A stretch of 64,000 nt of DNA from Bog-756 sp963699085 (GCA_963699085.1 CAVOTH010000003.1:248001-312000); one strand, 5' to 3'; numbered from the stretch's first letter, positions 20,001 to 29,273 are shown. The notes: generated from the sequence alone by a model not told the origin. Program-made: numbers and translations.

Positions 20001-21553
20001 TCAGATCTTCTCGCGACCCTCCCAATACGGGTCGCGGAGCTTTCGCTTGTAGAGCTTCCCGTTGGGGTCGCGAGGCATCGAGTCGGTGAAGTCGATCGAC
20101 TTGGGCATCTTGAACTTGGCCAGGCGGGTCGAGCAGAACTCGAGGATCTCGGCCGCCAGCTCGTCGGACGGCTCCACGCCGTCGGCGGGCTCGATGACCG
20201 CCTTGATCTCTTCGCCCCAGTCATCGTGGGGAATGCCGAACACCGCCGCGTCGCCGACCAATCGGGCACCCGAGCAGCACGTTCTCGATCTCGGCGGGGT
20301 AGATATTGGCGCCACCCGAGATGATCATGTCGATCTTGCGGTCCCGAAGGAAGAGGTAACCCTCCTCGTCGATCAGGCCGACGTCGCCGACGGTGAAGTA
20401 CTTGCCGATCCGGTTGCTCTTCGTCTTCTTCTCGTCCTTGTGGTACTCGAAGTCACCGGTCTGCATCGACATGTACACGGTGCCGATCACGTTCGGCTCC
20501 TCGATCTTGTTGCCCTCGTCATCGAAGATGGCGATCTCGGAGATGGGCCAGGCCTTCCCGACCGTCCCCGGCTTGGTCAGCCACTCCTGGGCCGTCACCA
20601 GCGTGCCGCCGCCTTCGGACGCCGCGTAGTACTCGTCGATGGCGTCGCCCCACCACTCGATCATCCGGTGCTTGACGTCGATAGGACACGGGGCGGCGGC
20701 GTGGATCATGTGCCGCAGCGACGACACGTCGTACTTGGCTCGGGTCTCCTCGGGCAGGGCCAGGAGCCGGTGGAACTGGGTGGGCACCATGTGCGAGGTG
20801 GTCACCCGGTACTGCTCGATGAGCTTGAGCATCTCCTCGGGCAGCCACTTGTCCATCACCACGACGGTATGTCCCAGGTGGATCGAGGCCCCCGAGAAGC
20901 GCATGACCGCCGTGTGGTAGAGCGGGGAGCCCACGATGTGGACGTTGTCGTCCTGGGGCTGGATGCTGAAGAGGAACAGGATCCCGCACTGCCCGAGTGC
21001 GGCCTCCTCGGGGCTCAGGCCGCTGAGCTTGCGGAACACGCCTTTCGGATTACCGGTGGTACCGGACGTGTAGTTCATGACGTCGCCGATCGTCCGGTCC
21101 TCGGGGTCGGTCGTCGGGTTGCGAGCCGCGGAGGCGGGCGAAGGACCCGAAACCGGGGATGTCGCCCACAGCCAGGCAGATCGAGGAGGGCAGTTCGGCC
21201 TCCTCGGCGGCATCGAGCGCCACGTCGGCGAATCGCTCGTGGGCAACGAATGCCTTGGCCCCGGAGTCGGACAGGATGTAGGCCACTTCGGGGCCGATCA
21301 GGTGGTGGTTGATGGGGACGAGGTACCAGCCGGCCTGTAGGGCGGCCAGGTACAGCTCGAACATCTCCACGCCGTTCGGGAGGAGGGTGGCGACGACGTC
21401 GCCGGGATGGAGGTTGAGGCCGCGTAGGCCGTGCACCACCTGGTTGGCACGTCCGAGCAACTCGGCCGAGGAGTATTCGGTGCCGTCCGGCGCCACCAGC
21501 GCCAGATGCTCGGGATATTCGTGTGCCAGTGCCCAGAATCCGAGATCGCCCAT
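20001..21553 (-). pseudogene. Acyl-CoA synthetase (AMP-dependent, FadD-like), two frameshifts
   Basis: The family activates fatty or steroid-derived carboxylic acids with ATP and CoA. Three adjoining frames on the minus strand make one protein of about 517 residues: N-terminal part from ATG 21553 (MGDLGFWALAHEYPEHLALV), middle part from about 21120 with the AMP-binding P-loop NYTSGTTGNPKGV and the A8-like YFTVGDVGLIDEEGYLFLRDRKIDMIISGGANIYPAEIE, and C-terminal part from about 20270 ending MPRDPNGKLYKRKLR with the catalytic Lys. Frame changes lie near 21120 and 20270. No motif is lost. GGGGGA about 10 bases before ATG 21553 supports the start. A KstR-like site lies 145 bases upstream, between it and a divergent SDR gene. 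Confidence 0.82.
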
Positions 21554-21697
21554 GTCGTCGTGTTCCCCCGTTGTCGTCGTCGATGCAATGCCGTCGGTCG
21601 TCTGGCCGCCCGGTCGCCCTCGATCCGTCGCCCTCCCGGGCCGGTGGGCGGGATGAGCGGTGACGGGAGCGGGGTGGCGCTGACCCGGTGGGGACGC

Positions 21698-21711
21698 TAG
21701 AACAGGTTCCA
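21698..21711. promoter_or_regulatory. KstR-like operator between divergent acyl-CoA ligase and SDR genes
   Basis: TAGAACAGGTTCCA matches TnnAACnnGTTnnA at all fixed bases and differs from a perfect palindrome at one position. It is in the 315-base region 21554-21868 that separates the minus-strand acyl-CoA synthetase (145 bases away) from the plus-strand SDR gene (158 bases away) and could control both. I see no other named element in this region. Confidence 0.6.
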
Positions 21712-21868
21712 GTAGACGGTCAACCTCCCCGGGAGGCGCGCTCTCGTGGCGATGCCCGACCTGCGGACCGGTCATCCGTCGCCGCCGTCATGCGCGATCA
21801 CCGGTGTACCGGATGCCGTAGCGATGATCACGAGGATCAACACGAAATAGAAAGAGGAGCAACCTTCG

Positions 21869-22789
21869 ATGACTGCATTCCTGGACGGCAAGGTCGTCGC
21901 CATCACCGGCGGCGGCGGAGGCATCGGACGGGCCGTGGCCCTGGCCGCCGCGGCCGAAGGTGCGAAAGTCGTCGTGGCCGACATCGGGGTGTCGATGGCC
22001 GGTGAAGACCCGAAGAGCGAAGTGGCCGAGGCCGTGGTCAGCGAGATCGAGGCCGCAGGCGGGGAGGCCGTGGCCGTGGCCGAGAGTGTCACGACCCTGG
22101 CCGGCGGCGAGCGGATCGTCGGGGCCGGAGTGGAACGCTGGGGCCGGATCGACGGCATCGTGGCGGTGGCCGGCATCCTGCGTGAGCGGATGCTTTTCAA
22201 TATGGCCGAAGACGAGTGGGATGCCGTCATCGAGACCCATCTGAAGGGCCATTTCACCGTCTTCAGGGCGGCCTCGGCCATCATGCGCAAGCAAGAGGGA
22301 GGCGGGTCGCTGGTGGCCTTCACTTCGGGCGCCTTCGCCGGAAGTGTGGCCCAGGCCAACTACGCAGCGGCCAAGGGAGGGATCGTCTCGCTGGTCCGGT
22401 CAGCCGCGGCCGGTCTCAGCCGCTACGGAATCACCGCCAACGCCATCGCCCCGGTCGCCCGGACCCGGATGTCCGCCAATGTCCCCATGGACCTCGCCGA
22501 GATGGGCGACCCCGAGGACGTCGCGCCGATGGTCGTCTACCTGCTCTCCGACCGGGCCAAGCACGTGACCGGCCAGGTGTATACGTCGGTCGGCCCGAAG
22601 ATCGCCGTGTGGAACCAGCCCCGTGAGGTCCGGGCGATGTACGCCGACGGACGGTGGACGCCGGAGCAGATCGCCGAGCGGCTCGACTCGACCGTCGGAC
22701 AGGAGCGGATGCCCCTATTGGACCAGCTCGAGTCCTACCGCAAGGCAGCCGAGGCCAAGGCTGCGGCTGAGGCCGCCGGCACCGGCTGA
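21869..22789 (+). CDS. Short-chain dehydrogenase/reductase (3-hydroxyacyl-CoA or hydroxysteroid type)
   Basis: The 306-residue NAD(P)-dependent enzyme has the Rossmann motif ITGGGGGIGRAV, NNAG-position AVAGILRERM, and catalytic Ser/Tyr/Lys in TSGAFAGS and ANYAAAKGGIVSLV. The C-terminus is longer than in classical SDRs (about 45 extra residues, Ala/Glu-rich, YRKAAEAKAAAEAAG), as in the 17-beta-HSD type 4-like group. GAGGAG lies about 9 bases before ATG 21869. Location next to an acyl-CoA ligase and a KstR-like site suggests a beta-oxidation step in steroid or fatty-acid breakdown; the exact substrate is not visible. Confidence 0.87.
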   Translation: MTAFLDGKVVAITGGGGGIGRAVALAAAAEGAKVVVADIGVSMAGEDPKSEVAEAVVSEIEAAGGEAVAVAESVTTLAGGERIVGAGVERWGRIDGIVAVAGILRERMLFNMAEDEWDAVIETHLKGHFTVFRAASAIMRKQEGGGSLVAFTSGAFAGSVAQANYAAAKGGIVSLVRSAAAGLSRYGITANAIAPVARTRMSANVPMDLAEMGDPEDVAPMVVYLLSDRAKHVTGQVYTSVGPKIAVWNQPREVRAMYADGRWTPEQIAERLDSTVGQERMPLLDQLESYRKAAEAKAAAEAAGTG

Positions 22790-22856
22790 GCAGCGTTGGC
22801 GGCCCACGCGATGCGAGGCCCGGTCGACGTCGGGTCCGTCGCATCCCACGGGAATG

Positions 22857-23237
22857 TCACTCCTCGAGCAGTTCGGACTCGGCGAGGACACAGAACTCGT
22901 TACCCTCGGGGTCGGCCAGCACCACCCATGACTCGTTGCCGGTCTGACCGATCGATGCCCGGGTCGCGCCCATGGTCTCCAGGCGCTCGACCTCCCGCTC
23001 GTGGTCATCGGGTATCAGGTCCAGGTGGAGTCGGTTCTTGCCGGTCGAGTGCTCGGGCACCCCGATGATCAGGAGTGGTCGCACCGTCCCCCGGTCGGGA
23101 TGGGCATCGCCCGGCTCGATCCAGATGTCGCCGTCGTCGTCGACCCTTTGCACCCAATCGAGTGCCGCGCACCAGAACGCAGCCAATGCCTCGGGATCCA
23201 CCGCGTCGATGGTCACCGTTTCGATACGCAATCCCAT
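22857..23237 (-). CDS. VOC (glyoxalase/bleomycin resistance-like) family protein
   Basis: The 126-residue protein is one glyoxalase-like domain. It begins MGLRIETVTIDAVDPEALAAFWCAAL and ends SWVVLADPEGNEFCVLAE, the DPEGNEFC motif that places a metal-binding Glu, with HLDLIPDD in between. Such small VOC proteins may be dioxygenases, isomerases or binding proteins; the substrate cannot be told. It converges on the SDR gene and is transcribed away from the lgt-like gene's end. Confidence 0.85.
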   Translation of the reverse strand: MGLRIETVTIDAVDPEALAAFWCAALDWVQRVDDDGDIWIEPGDAHPDRGTVRPLLIIGVPEHSTGKNRLHLDLIPDDHEREVERLETMGATRASIGQTGNESWVVLADPEGNEFCVLAESELLEE

Positions 23238-23467
23238 GTGAGCCTCCTGCCGCCGGGGTCGACCCGGCGACCGAGGGCGAGCCTATCGGCGGGCAAGGGT
23301 GTCCGGGCTGCCGCAATCCCATCCCGGAGCTGCGGTGCATTGCCACCACTTCCCTTCACCATGGGACCGGCAGCTTGCCTCCGACCGTGACCCGAGCTCC
23401 GCGCCTGCCATCGCCGACTACACCCCGGGAGGCGATACTGCAGGTCCCGGTCCCGGCGGAGGCCGGG

Positions 23468-24418
23468 TCAGTCCCCGTCGGTTGGTCCGGAGGTCCCGCC
23501 CCCAGGAACGACGCCCGCGGCCAACTCCTGGTTATCCGTCGGCGGGGTATCGGACTCCGTCGGGTCGATCTCGGTGACCGGATCGGGTTTGCTGTCGCTC
23601 CAGCGTCGATACGGTCCCACCCGGGTGGCCAGCAGGATGATCCCGGCTACGGATAGCGCGACACCGCCGATCTGGACCAGGAGCGAGCCGAGCGCCCCGT
23701 CCTGGCCGTGCAGCCAGAACAGTTCGTCAAGGAACCGCTCGATTCCCCACAGGACCATGCCGACGCCGATGACGATGCCCGCCGGTGGCAGCGGGGCCTC
23801 CGTCGATCGGATGGCCGAGCCGTCGGAGGCGATGGCGGGAGCTTTCGACCGCAGCCACCGCTCGACCAGGAGGAGGATCCCGAAGATGGCGAAGTCACCG
23901 ATTGCCTGGAAGATCGGAACGGGAACCCTCCGCCCGGCTTGGCCGGCGTAGGCGATGCAGTACCAGGAGGTGCAACGTGCCCCCCCGCCCGACACCATCA
24001 GCTGAGGACCGAGGAGTCGGCCCATGCCCCAGCACGCCATCAGAACCGGTGCCATCAGGTCGGCGAACCGAAGTGTCGGCAATTCGGGGCAGCGCCTCCT
24101 CTGGATGACGATGGCCACCGGCACGGCCAGGATCAGTCCGCCGAACGAGGAGAGTCCTCCTTGCCAGATGGCGATGATCTGGGCGGGGTTGGCGGTGTAG
24201 TACGAGAGGTGCGACAGGACCTGCATGGCCCGGGCCCCGACGATGGCGGACACGATGACCCACACGAACATCCGGGTGACCCACTCCCACGGGTAGCCGC
24301 GGGCGCGCAGCCGGCGCTCGGTGTAGCGGAGCCCGAACCAGAAGGTCAGAGCGAGCCCGATCCCGTAGGTGTGGACCTCGAGGAACCAGATGTGGAAGGC
24401 GACGGGGATCGGTCTCAT
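23468..24418 (-). CDS. lgt: Prolipoprotein diacylglyceryl transferase (Lgt) family membrane protein, divergent
   Basis: Lgt attaches diacylglycerol to the lipobox Cys of prolipoproteins in the cytoplasmic membrane. The 316-residue protein has about seven hydrophobic helices and the family landmarks HTYGIGLAL near residue 16, VGARAMQVLSHLSYY, and IWQGGLSSFGG. The conserved GNFxNxE segment of canonical Lgt is replaced by MGRLLGPQLMVSGGGARC, so it may be a specialised paralogue or have altered activity. The C-terminus (about residues 280-316) is a hydrophilic Thr/Asp/Pro-rich tail. Start ATG 24418 fits the usual N-terminus. Whether another lgt exists in this genome cannot be seen. Confidence 0.75.
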   Translation of the reverse strand: MRPIPVAFHIWFLEVHTYGIGLALTFWFGLRYTERRLRARGYPWEWVTRMFVWVIVSAIVGARAMQVLSHLSYYTANPAQIIAIWQGGLSSFGGLILAVPVAIVIQRRRCPELPTLRFADLMAPVLMACWGMGRLLGPQLMVSGGGARCTSWYCIAYAGQAGRRVPVPIFQAIGDFAIFGILLLVERWLRSKAPAIASDGSAIRSTEAPLPPAGIVIGVGMVLWGIERFLDELFWLHGQDGALGSLLVQIGGVALSVAGIILLATRVGPYRRWSDSKPDPVTEIDPTESDTPPTDNQELAAGVVPGGGTSGPTDGD

Positions 24419-24591
24419 GGCGAAGTTCCGGACCGGGGGTGGGGAATCGCCCCCGCCTCCGGTCAGGCCTTCAGTATGCCCCAGGAGGCCGGTAGGGTGG
24501 CCTCGCCGACCCGTCCCTGGCCCGTGGGACGGCTACAGCGATGGGCCGCAGGTGGCGGCCGTCCTTCGAGTGAAGGGTTCCAGGTGGTGCC

Positions 24592-25389
24592 ATGGGTTCT
24601 TTGGCAGGCAAGGTAGCGGTGGTGACCGGCGGGGGTTCGGGAATCGGCCTGGCGACGGCGACCCGATTGGTGGCGGCCGGCGCATCGGTGGCTGTCGTGG
24701 ACCTTCATGGGGAGTCGGCTGAACGGGCCGCCTCCGAACTGGGTGGTCTCGCTCTCCAGGCCGACGTCGGGCACTCCGACGAGTGGCCCGGAATCGTAGA
24801 CGCGGTCACCCGACGTTTCGGCGGCATCGACCTTGCCCATCTGAACGCCGGGATCACTACCGGGGAGGCCGAGATCACCGCCATCACCGACGAGATCTAC
24901 CGACGGGCCACCGGCGTCAATGTGGACGGGGTGTTCTTCGGCGTCCGGGCGGTCGTGCCATCCATGGTCGAGCGGGGGGGTGGGGCGATCGTGGCGACCG
25001 CCTCGCTCGCCGGGCTGATCGGCTTCTCGCCGGACCCGATCTACTGCCTCACCAAGCACGCCGTGGTCGGGCTGGTGCGCTCGTTGGAGCCGCAGCTCGA
25101 GGCCAAGGGGATCACCATCAACGCCGTGTGCCCGAGCATCGTAGACACTCCCCTGATCGCCGACATGCGCGACCTACTGGAAACGAGTGGGTTCCCCCTC
25201 ATCGACGTCGGGACGGTAGCGGCCACGGTGGTGGAACTTCTGTCCGGGGAGTCGACCGGTCAGGCCATGGTGATCCAGGCCGGCCGGGAGGCCATCCCGT
25301 TCCGGTTCGCCCGACCACCCGGTCCGCGTGCAGGCGGCTCCGTCGGTCAGATGCCTCCGGAGGAGTTCGCCGCACACGACCAGACCTGA
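24592..25389 (+). CDS. Short-chain dehydrogenase/reductase
   Basis: A 265-residue classical SDR with the nucleotide-binding VVTGGGSGIGLATATRL, an LNAGITTGEAE segment at the NNAG position, and the catalytic TASLAGLIG / YCLTKHAVVGLVRSL Ser-Tyr-Lys set. The C-terminus extends about 25 residues beyond the core with Pro/Arg-rich sequence. Substrate unknown; this group includes steroid and secondary-alcohol dehydrogenases. The gene stands alone between the lgt-like gene (divergent) and a convergent hypothetical gene; ATG 24592 gives a standard N-terminus. Confidence 0.86.
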   Translation: MGSLAGKVAVVTGGGSGIGLATATRLVAAGASVAVVDLHGESAERAASELGGLALQADVGHSDEWPGIVDAVTRRFGGIDLAHLNAGITTGEAEITAITDEIYRRATGVNVDGVFFGVRAVVPSMVERGGGAIVATASLAGLIGFSPDPIYCLTKHAVVGLVRSLEPQLEAKGITINAVCPSIVDTPLIADMRDLLETSGFPLIDVGTVAATVVELLSGESTGQAMVIQAGREAIPFRFARPPGPRAGGSVGQMPPEEFAAHDQT

Positions 25390-25415
25390 ACCGGTGCCGG
25401 TGGAAGTCCGCAGGT

Positions 25416-25817
25416 TCAGTTGGCCAGCGATGGCGGGATGAGGGCCCAACCCCGACGTCTGAGCTCGTCCACCAGCATCTGCTCGGGCACCTGTTCGAGC
25501 TGGCGGGCAAGACGCTCGGCTCGAGTGCCGGACGCGACTGCCGGCCCCGTGCGCACCACGACACGGGCCGGGAGAGCATCGGGACCTTCGGCCGGCACGT
25601 CGTCGGGCGCCGCCTGATCCTCGGCTTCGGCCTCCAGACGGGAGATCAGGGCGGCCGCTTCGTCCTGGGTGAACCGACCGCCTCCCTGGCGCTGGGTGAG
25701 CCCCAGTGGGCCGCGTGCGTCCCGGAAGCTGGTGTGACCGGCGTCGTCCAGGAGCGCGGTCAGCTGTCGCAACTGGCTGGCCGTGGCCGGAGGTCCCGAT
25801 GGTTGGCCGAAGGACAT
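25416..25817 (-). CDS. Hypothetical protein, 133 residues
   Basis: I do not recognise a named domain. The N-terminal half reads ATASQLRQLTALLDDAGHTSFRDARGPLGLTQRQGG...FTQDEAAALISRLEAE, a pattern seen in actinobacterial proteins of unknown role. A Pro/Ala-rich linker follows, then a charged helix (TRAERLARQLEQVPEQMLVDELRRRGW). No signal or membrane segment. It sits between the SDR and NlpC/P60 genes, 83 bases downstream of the start-side of neither, and converges with the SDR. Codon use and length support a real gene. Confidence 0.65.
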   Translation of the reverse strand: MSFGQPSGPPATASQLRQLTALLDDAGHTSFRDARGPLGLTQRQGGGRFTQDEAAALISRLEAEAEDQAAPDDVPAEGPDALPARVVVRTGPAVASGTRAERLARQLEQVPEQMLVDELRRRGWALIPPSLAN

Positions 25818-25900
25818 GCGACGGTTCCGAGTTGCCCGCTCCGGTGTGCGACCAGAGGCGCCCGTTGCGGGCGTCGGTCACCGGAGCGGAGTTCCCGGGC

Positions 25901-27127
25901 TCAGACCACCCGGCCGACGCCGGCGAGGCCGGCGGTGCGGACACCGGTGATCCACACGCTGGCCCCGGTGTAGGGGGCCTCGATCATCGAGCCACCACCG
26001 ACGTACATGGCCACGTGCTCATCGCCGCCGGGACCGTAGAAGAGGAGGTCGCCCGGTTCGATGTCGGCCATCGAGATGTGGGTGGTGTCTGCGTACTGTG
26101 CGCCCGAGTAGTGGGGAAGGCTGATGCCCACTTGCGCGTAGGCCCACATCACCAGTCCGGAGCAGTCGAACCCCGCCGGAGTGGTTCCGCCCCACAGATA
26201 CGGGACGCCGATCTCACGCTCGGCGGCCTGGACCGCACCGGCGGCTCCAGCCGACAGTGGCGGTGGCGGGGCCTCGACGGTGACCGGAACCGCCGCACCA
26301 CCGGGGCGGCTGGTCGGGCTACCACCTCCGCTGGTCTGCTGGGCCGCCGCCTGAGCGGCTCGCGCCGCCTGGGCGGCCTGGGCTGCGGCGACCTTCTGGT
26401 TGAAGGCGGCCTGGGCTGCGGCCTTGGCGGCAGCGGCCGCTGCTGCTTGTTGCTGTTGCACCAGCGCTTGGATGTTGGCGTCGACACTGTCCAGCGTGGT
26501 CTGGTCCTGGGCGGCGAGGGAGGAGGCCTGACTCTCGGCGCCCTGGAGGCTGTCCTTCGTCGACTGTGCCTGGGACTTCTGCTGCTCCAGCGACGACTGG
26601 GTGGCGGCGAGCTGAGATTGGGCGGTGTGCAGGTGGTCGATGGTCGATGTCACGTTGCCTGTGGCGATCGACGAATACTCGGACCGGATTCCGCTGGTGT
26701 TCACGTCGGAGGTGAAGAGCTGGGTCGCCGTGTTGGACGTTCCGGAGCTGGTGTAGTCGGCGAGCGCCTGGGAGCGGAGCTGGCTTTCGTCCGCCGTCAC
26801 GGTGTGCTGATCCTTGGCCATCTGCGCCTGGCTGGCGACGATCTGGCTCTGGAGTTGTGCGAGCTTGTAGTCGGCCTGGTTGACCTGGCCGGTAAGCGAG
26901 GCGATCTGGGCCTGGGTGGCGTTCAGCTTGGCTGTGATGGCGGCCGCTTGGGCCTGTTCATCGGCGATCTGGTCTGCAGACGCAGGCGCGGCGATGGACA
27001 CCATCACAGAGGTGGCGCCGAGAAGGGAGGCCACCGCGAGCGTCGCTACGAGCCGGTTGCGAGTTCGGCTGCGACGTGCGGGGCGGGCACCTGGCTCCAT
27101 CGTCGAGTACTGCTCGGCGTGAGTCAT
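25901..27127 (-). CDS. NlpC/P60 family peptidoglycan endopeptidase with coiled-coil region
   Basis: The 408-residue protein has a signal sequence (residues about 24-52, VATLAVASLLGATSVMVSIAAPASA), a long coiled coil rich in Gln/Ala (about 53-260, ending in an AAAAKAAAQAAFNQKVAAAQAAQ run), a Pro/Gly linker and an NlpC/P60 domain. That domain has the catalytic Cys in TTPAGFDCSGLVMWAY, the His in GDEHVAMYVGG and the polar third residue region YTGASVW. It cleaves within peptide stems of peptidoglycan outside the cell, like RipA-type proteins in cell separation. ATG 27127 lies about 4 bases after the predicted transcript start, consistent with leaderless translation; ATG 27100 is an alternative. 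Confidence 0.9.
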   Translation of the reverse strand: MTHAEQYSTMEPGARPARRSRTRNRLVATLAVASLLGATSVMVSIAAPASADQIADEQAQAAAITAKLNATQAQIASLTGQVNQADYKLAQLQSQIVASQAQMAKDQHTVTADESQLRSQALADYTSSGTSNTATQLFTSDVNTSGIRSEYSSIATGNVTSTIDHLHTAQSQLAATQSSLEQQKSQAQSTKDSLQGAESQASSLAAQDQTTLDSVDANIQALVQQQQAAAAAAAKAAAQAAFNQKVAAAQAAQAARAAQAAAQQTSGGGSPTSRPGGAAVPVTVEAPPPPLSAGAAGAVQAAEREIGVPYLWGGTTPAGFDCSGLVMWAYAQVGISLPHYSGAQYADTTHISMADIEPGDLLFYGPGGDEHVAMYVGGGSMIEAPYTGASVWITGVRTAGLAGVGRVV

Positions 27128-27137
27128 ATCCCGGCAG

Positions 27138-27166
27138 ATGGTAGCCGGTCGACCCAGTGGCCACAA
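27138..27166 (-). promoter_or_regulatory. Sigma-70-like promoter of the NlpC/P60 gene
   Basis: On the minus strand TTGTGG (27166-27161) and TACCAT (27143-27138) are separated by exactly 17 bases. The expected start of transcription is about 27131, just before ATG 27127. I looked for a c-di-AMP (ydaO-type) riboswitch, common before such genes in actinobacteria, and there is no room for one. Confidence 0.45.
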
Positions 27167-27309
27167 GGACCCACCGCCTCGCCAAGGCGCTGACCTGGGT
27201 GTTTGTCGCCCGATCCGGCCGCCGAATGGTTACCGGGATGTGAATTCGTGGATTCGGACGAGGGTTGGAGAGCGGTCTATCGGGAGGTGGCGCGAGTAGG
27301 GTCGCGGGC

Positions 27310-28002
27310 ATGGGACAGCGTGTGGAGTTTCCGAGTGACGGGACCACCCGGAGTGGTTATCTGGCCGAACCGGAGGGAGGCGTCGCCGGGACCGTGGGCG
27401 TCCTGGTCCTTCAGGAGTGGTGGGGTCTGACCGACCAGATCACCCGGACGTGCGACCGGTTTGCCGCGGTCGGGTTCACCGCCCTCGCACCCGACCTCTA
27501 CGGCGGCAGGGCGGTGCCCCTCACCGAGCCGGACGAAGCGGCCAAGGAGATGATGGCGTTGGAGATGGGAGAGGCGGCCCAGCACCTGAGCGGCGCCGTC
27601 GACGAGCTCCTCCGGCGCACGGGCAGGGCGACCGTCGGTGCTGTCGGCTTCTGCATGGGAGGTGGGCTCGCGCTGGTCCTGGCCTGTCTGAGACCCGATG
27701 CCGTTGCTGCGATCGTGCCGGCATACGGCGTGATCCCCTGGCCCGACGCGCGGCCCGACTACTCGGCCATGCGGGCCGCCGTGCTCGGTCACGTCGCCGA
27801 GCTCGATGGTTCCTTCACCCCCGAAGCGGCCCGTGCCCTCGAGTCGGAGCTGATCGGCCTGGGACGCGACGCGTCGTTCATCGTCTACCCGGGCGTGGAC
27901 CACGCCTTCTTCAACGAAGACCGTCCCGAGGTGTACAACGCCGCCGCCGCCGAACTCCTGTGGGATCGCACGGTGGCGTTCCTGCACGCGCAGCTCGACT
28001 GA
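27310..28002 (+). CDS. Dienelactone hydrolase family protein
   Basis: The 230-residue alpha/beta hydrolase starts MGQRVEFPSDGTTRSGYL, has the VLQEWWGL segment, the nucleophile elbow VGFCMGGG (Cys in place of Ser, typical of dienelactone hydrolases) and the terminal catalytic His in YPGVDHAFFNE. Such enzymes open lactone rings or cleave small esters in aromatic-compound breakdown. Start ATG 27310 fits the family N-terminus; the frame is open from 27265. The next gene begins 24 bases after its stop and may be co-transcribed. Confidence 0.88.
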   Translation: MGQRVEFPSDGTTRSGYLAEPEGGVAGTVGVLVLQEWWGLTDQITRTCDRFAAVGFTALAPDLYGGRAVPLTEPDEAAKEMMALEMGEAAQHLSGAVDELLRRTGRATVGAVGFCMGGGLALVLACLRPDAVAAIVPAYGVIPWPDARPDYSAMRAAVLGHVAELDGSFTPEAARALESELIGLGRDASFIVYPGVDHAFFNEDRPEVYNAAAAELLWDRTVAFLHAQLD

Positions 28003-28025
28003 GCTGGCGGACGGATAGGCGCGAC

Positions 28026-29273
28026 GTGGGCGACACCGGGCTGGTCGAGCGATACCTGAAGCTCGGACAGCGACTGGGCCGGCACATCGACGGCATGGTC
28101 GACGCGTACTACGGGCCTCCGGAGCTGGCGGCGTCGGTCGCCGCCGAGCCGGTCGTACCGCCCGATCGGTTGGTGGCCGATGCACGGTCATTGCTCGCCG
28201 CCCTGGCGGCCGGTGCACCGCTCGACGGATCTGTGGTCGAGGACTCGTCCGCCCCCGCCCGCCGCCACTGGATCTCGGCCCAGGTGGTCGGTCTGGCCAC
28301 CAGCTGCGCCAAGCTCGCCGGCGAGTCGATCGGATACGCCGACGAGGTCGAGGCCTGTTACGGGATCCGCCCCACCCGGGTGGACGAGGAGGTTCTGGTC
28401 GGGGCCCACCGTCGCCTGGACGAGGTGCTGCCCGGCTCCGGTCCGCTGGCCGATCGTCTGGTGGCCTGGCGGGAGTCGCACGCCGTCCCCGTCGACAAGC
28501 TCGGTCCCGCCGTGCACTCCCTGGCCGAGGATCTTCGTTCCCGCACCGACGAGCTCTTCGGCCTTCCCGACGGCGAGCATGTCGAATTCGAGCTGGTCAC
28601 CAACGAGCCGTGGGCGGGCTTCAACTACTACCTCGGAGGCCTGCAGAGTCGGGTCGCCATCAACACCGACCTCCCGGTCCTGTCGACCGGTCTGGCTCAT
28701 CTGGTGGCCCACGAGGCCTATCCCGGGCACCACACCGAGCACACCCGCAAAGAGGTCGGCCTGGTGCGCCGGCGCCAGTGGTGGGAGGAGTCGATCTTCC
28801 TGGTGGGCACCCCGCAGTGCCTGTTGGCCGAGGGCCTGGCCGACCTCGGCCTCGAGGTGGCCTGGGGCCGGCATCCCGAACCTACGGTCGCCGCCCACAT
28901 GGCGCCGCTCGGGATCCGCTACGACACCGAGGTGGTGGCGGAGGTCGCCGACGCGGGCGAGGCACTCGGCGGGGTGCGCACCAACGCGGCCTTCCGCCTG
29001 CACGAGGACGGCGCCGATCCGGACACCGTCATCGACGAGGTGGCGCGGTGGGGGCTGATGCGGCGCGACCGGGCTGCCAAGGCGGTCGAGTTCCTCACCC
29101 ATCCGACGTGGCGCGCCTACCTCACCTGCTACGTGGAGGGGTTCCCCCTGTGTCGCGCCTTTTCCGCGGGGGACCCGACCCGGTTCGACCGGCTGCTGTC
29201 CGAGCAGCTCACACCGGGGGACCTCGCCGACCAGATCGCCCGGGACGTGAGCTCCGGCCTCGGCGCCGACTGA
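28026..29273 (+). CDS. Zinc metallopeptidase-like protein (HExxPGHH motif, DUF885-like)
   Basis: The 415-residue protein carries HEAYPGHHTEHTRKE near residue 228, a variant HExxH metal site found in DUF885-type peptidases, and a downstream Glu-rich segment LAEGLADLGLEVAWG that may give the third ligand. No signal peptide is visible. GTG 28026 is chosen as it directly precedes VGDTGLVERYLKLGQRLGRH, while upstream sequence in this frame overlaps the dienelactone hydrolase gene. Substrate unknown. The C-terminal half is helical and ends TPGDLADQIARDVSSG. Confidence 0.72.
   Translation: MGDTGLVERYLKLGQRLGRHIDGMVDAYYGPPELAASVAAEPVVPPDRLVADARSLLAALAAGAPLDGSVVEDSSAPARRHWISAQVVGLATSCAKLAGESIGYADEVEACYGIRPTRVDEEVLVGAHRRLDEVLPGSGPLADRLVAWRESHAVPVDKLGPAVHSLAEDLRSRTDELFGLPDGEHVEFELVTNEPWAGFNYYLGGLQSRVAINTDLPVLSTGLAHLVAHEAYPGHHTEHTRKEVGLVRRRQWWEESIFLVGTPQCLLAEGLADLGLEVAWGRHPEPTVAAHMAPLGIRYDTEVVAEVADAGEALGGVRTNAAFRLHEDGADPDTVIDEVARWGLMRRDRAAKAVEFLTHPTWRAYLTCYVEGFPLCRAFSAGDPTRFDRLLSEQLTPGDLADQIARDVSSGLGAD

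Noticed and set aside
27128..27260. c-di-AMP riboswitch upstream of the NlpC/P60 gene
   Set aside because: A good promoter lies only about 11 bases before the start, and no riboswitch motif is visible in the gap.
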